The notes below the pieces were generated by a model. The model saw nothing but the letters and a program-made list of their open reading frames with translations. It was not told the DNA's origin and searched no databases. Positions 62,677 through 64,000 of a stretch of DNA of 64,000 bases are shown here, in pieces. Source of the DNA: Granulicella sp. 5B5. Its GTDB lineage: Bacteria; Acidobacteriota; Terriglobia; Terriglobales; Acidobacteriaceae. The DNA lies in assembly GCF_014083945.1 (NCBI RefSeq), contig NZ_CP046444.1:2170001-2234000 (forward strand), read 5' to 3'. Position 1 is the first letter of the stretch, and every line of letters begins with the position of its first letter. The position numbers and the translations under genes were made by a program.

Positions 62677-62914
62677 GCGTTCGAGCGTAGCATCCGAGCC
62701 TGAGAATGAGCTTGATGTTAGCGAATTCGTAGAAGTACAGGTAGGCGAGGGCCTGTTCTGGTGGGTATTGTGAGTTTGAACGTGGCAGGCGGTTGATGTT
62801 GAGCCCGGCGGTGAAGATTTCGGTGGCGTCCAGAGCATCTTTTCGTGCCACTTCAACATCTGTTTACGTGACGAAGTGAGCGGTCCCTGAGAGCGAACTT
62901 CGAAGGAACGAAGC

Positions 62915-63703
62915 ATGGGCGTCTATCCCGGAACGATCACCGAAGCGTCAGTCCCTCCAATGAAGCGCAGCCGCGAGTTGGCTGAGGGCAAGGTGTCCGC
63001 ACAGATGCTGCCGCCGGGTGAGGTGGACGTTCTGGACGAACCACCGGTGAGCGCTGAGGCTGCCGAAGAGTTCATCGAGAGCAAGCGGATCGGGGAGCGG
63101 ATCAAGTATCTGCGGCAACGGAAGCAGATGGGGCTAGTGGAACTGGGCCGCCATACGGGGCTTTCAGCAAGTTTTCTGTCGCAACTGGAGACAGGGCGCG
63201 TGGTGCCTACGCTGCGCAACCTGGCGCGGATTGCAATGGTGTTCTCCAAGGACATGAGCTACTTCTTCGAGCCTGAGCGCCCGGAGTTGTTCCGGATTCT
63301 ACGTGCCGGTGATCGCCTGCGGCTGCCGCAGACCGGAGCGGACGAGCCGGGATACTACTTCGAGAGCCTGGGGCAGGTGCCTGTGGAACAGACGATCACG
63401 CCGTACATTGCGGAGTTTCTGCCGGCGAACGAGAAGCGGGTGCCGAAGAGCCATCGGCATAGCGGGAACGAGTTCCTGTATGTGTTGTCGGGCGAGCTGA
63501 AGCTGGAGCACGACTCCCAGGTGGATGTGCTGGCTGAGGGAGACGCGGTGTTCTTCAACGCGGAGGCCGTGCACAGCTACGAGAAAGCTGGTGGCGAACA
63601 GTGCTCGGCGCTGATTCTGACGATGCCGGAGCCGCTGCGCGGAGTCCATGCCGGAGCCCGGATTTCGATGGTGGCCGGCGCTAAACCGGTGGCGAAGAAG
63701 TAG
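62915..63703 (+). CDS. XRE-family transcriptional regulator with cupin domain
   Basis: 262 residues, GAAGGAACGAAGC upstream of ATG 62915. HTH at about residues 65-120: ERIKYLRQRKQMGLVELGRH, TGLSASFLSQLETGRVVPTL. A C-terminal cupin_2 domain: PKSHRHSGNEFLYVLSGELKL with metal His and Glu, and AVFFNAEAVHSYEKAG. This architecture is typical of regulators sensing a small metabolite or metal; the target genes are unknown. The 62-residue N-terminal extension is acidic and probably disordered. Confidence 0.9.
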   Translation: MGVYPGTITEASVPPMKRSRELAEGKVSAQMLPPGEVDVLDEPPVSAEAAEEFIESKRIGERIKYLRQRKQMGLVELGRHTGLSASFLSQLETGRVVPTLRNLARIAMVFSKDMSYFFEPERPELFRILRAGDRLRLPQTGADEPGYYFESLGQVPVEQTITPYIAEFLPANEKRVPKSHRHSGNEFLYVLSGELKLEHDSQVDVLAEGDAVFFNAEAVHSYEKAGGEQCSALILTMPEPLRGVHAGARISMVAGAKPVAKK

Positions 63704-63849
63704 GTGCTATTGGTGACCCTCCCCCCGGTTTTGGGGCTAAGATCCGCAGCGGATTGGGGTTAGGCTTGTATACCCTTTGGTGCGCACTTTTGTCGTAAGC
63801 AAACATTCTGGTGGTTATGCCTTTTGGCCAAACTGGATTTTCAAAGAAC

Positions 63850-63880
63850 AAAGGCCCGGCGGTTGCCGAGCCTTTCCTGT
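63850..63880 (+). terminator. Terminator-like hairpin after the XRE-cupin gene
   Basis: AAAGGC (63850-63855) / GCCTTT (63870-63875) with an inner GGC/GCC pair, then CCTGTTCC. Moderate stability. The region 63704-63840 shows no ORF. Confidence 0.5.
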
Positions 63881-63941
63881 TCCTATTCTATCGTGCGTGT
63901 CAAGCGTTGTAAGTGACATTCTAAGCCTGACGGCAACCAAG

Positions 63942-63980
63942 AGGGCGATGGCTTGATGCCGTCGCCCTTCTGCTTTGGGG
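63942..63980 (+). terminator. Second terminator-like hairpin near the window end
   Basis: AGGGCGATGGC (63942-63952) / GCCGTCGCCCT (63958-63968) with a single G-T wobble and loop TTGAT, then TCTGCTTT. It may end a transcript arriving from either direction. Confidence 0.6.
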
Positions 63981-64000
63981 TGTGCTTTTTTTCGCTTTGG

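Overview
The window reads as chromosomal DNA of an Acidobacteriota, most likely a terriglobian of the Granulicella/Terriglobus/Edaphobacter type. This is an inference from the high GC content, the Gram-negative lipid A gene lpxC, several short intergenic repeat families I associate with these genomes, and a radical-SAM protein resembling the enzymes that make membrane-spanning lipids, which are abundant in this group. No rRNA, tRNA, CRISPR array, transposase or integrase was found.

Layout. 1-6.5 kb: lipase-maturation-factor-like membrane protein (cut by the window edge), clpB, an FAD oxidoreductase and a small membrane protein. 6.5-16.8 kb: housekeeping genes, mostly on the minus strand (folK-lpxC; greA, a CDP-alcohol phosphatidyltransferase, isoaspartyl peptidase, endonuclease III, hexose-6-phosphate mutarotase and Maf as a probable operon; ruvX), plus an M20 peptidase and mltG. 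This stretch is full of dispersed repeats, two of which lie inside reading frames. 17-20.9 kb: a zinc-ribbon plus HTH two-gene cassette behind a very good promoter, a lipoprotein, and a Gfo/Idh/MocA oxidoreductase with a small partner.

20.9-38 kb holds a compact prophage-derived virion locus: a secreted tail-fibre-like protein, terminase, portal, protease, scaffold-like protein, capsid, connectors, tail proteins and a holin-like gene. I find no integrase, repressor, replication gene or tape measure. A three-gene cargo (HipA-like kinase, phytanoyl-CoA-dioxygenase-like protein, DUF3037 protein) sits between terminase and portal. This is the most unusual region of the window; a domesticated particle or gene-transfer-agent-like element is a reasonable hypothesis, not a demonstrated fact. 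A stand-alone GH24 lysozyme lies 6.7 kb further on.

38-49 kb: cytoplasmic alpha-amylase and the 2-oxo-acid dehydrogenase/lipoate set (E2, lipB, lpdA), interrupted by a low-GC Panacea-type toxin-antitoxin pair with a perfect palindromic operator; then the lysozyme, a very large secreted protein and a nucleoside hydrolase. 49-64 kb: hemB and mutS2 (divergent), a small secreted protein, the radical-SAM lipid enzyme candidate, a type III polyketide synthase with methyltransferase, a DUF1801/YdeI protein, mutY, an M28 peptidase, a fibronectin-like lipoprotein and an XRE-cupin regulator. Four copies of a palindromic element of about 300 bp are scattered at 8.0, 14.9, 49.0 and 52.7 kb.
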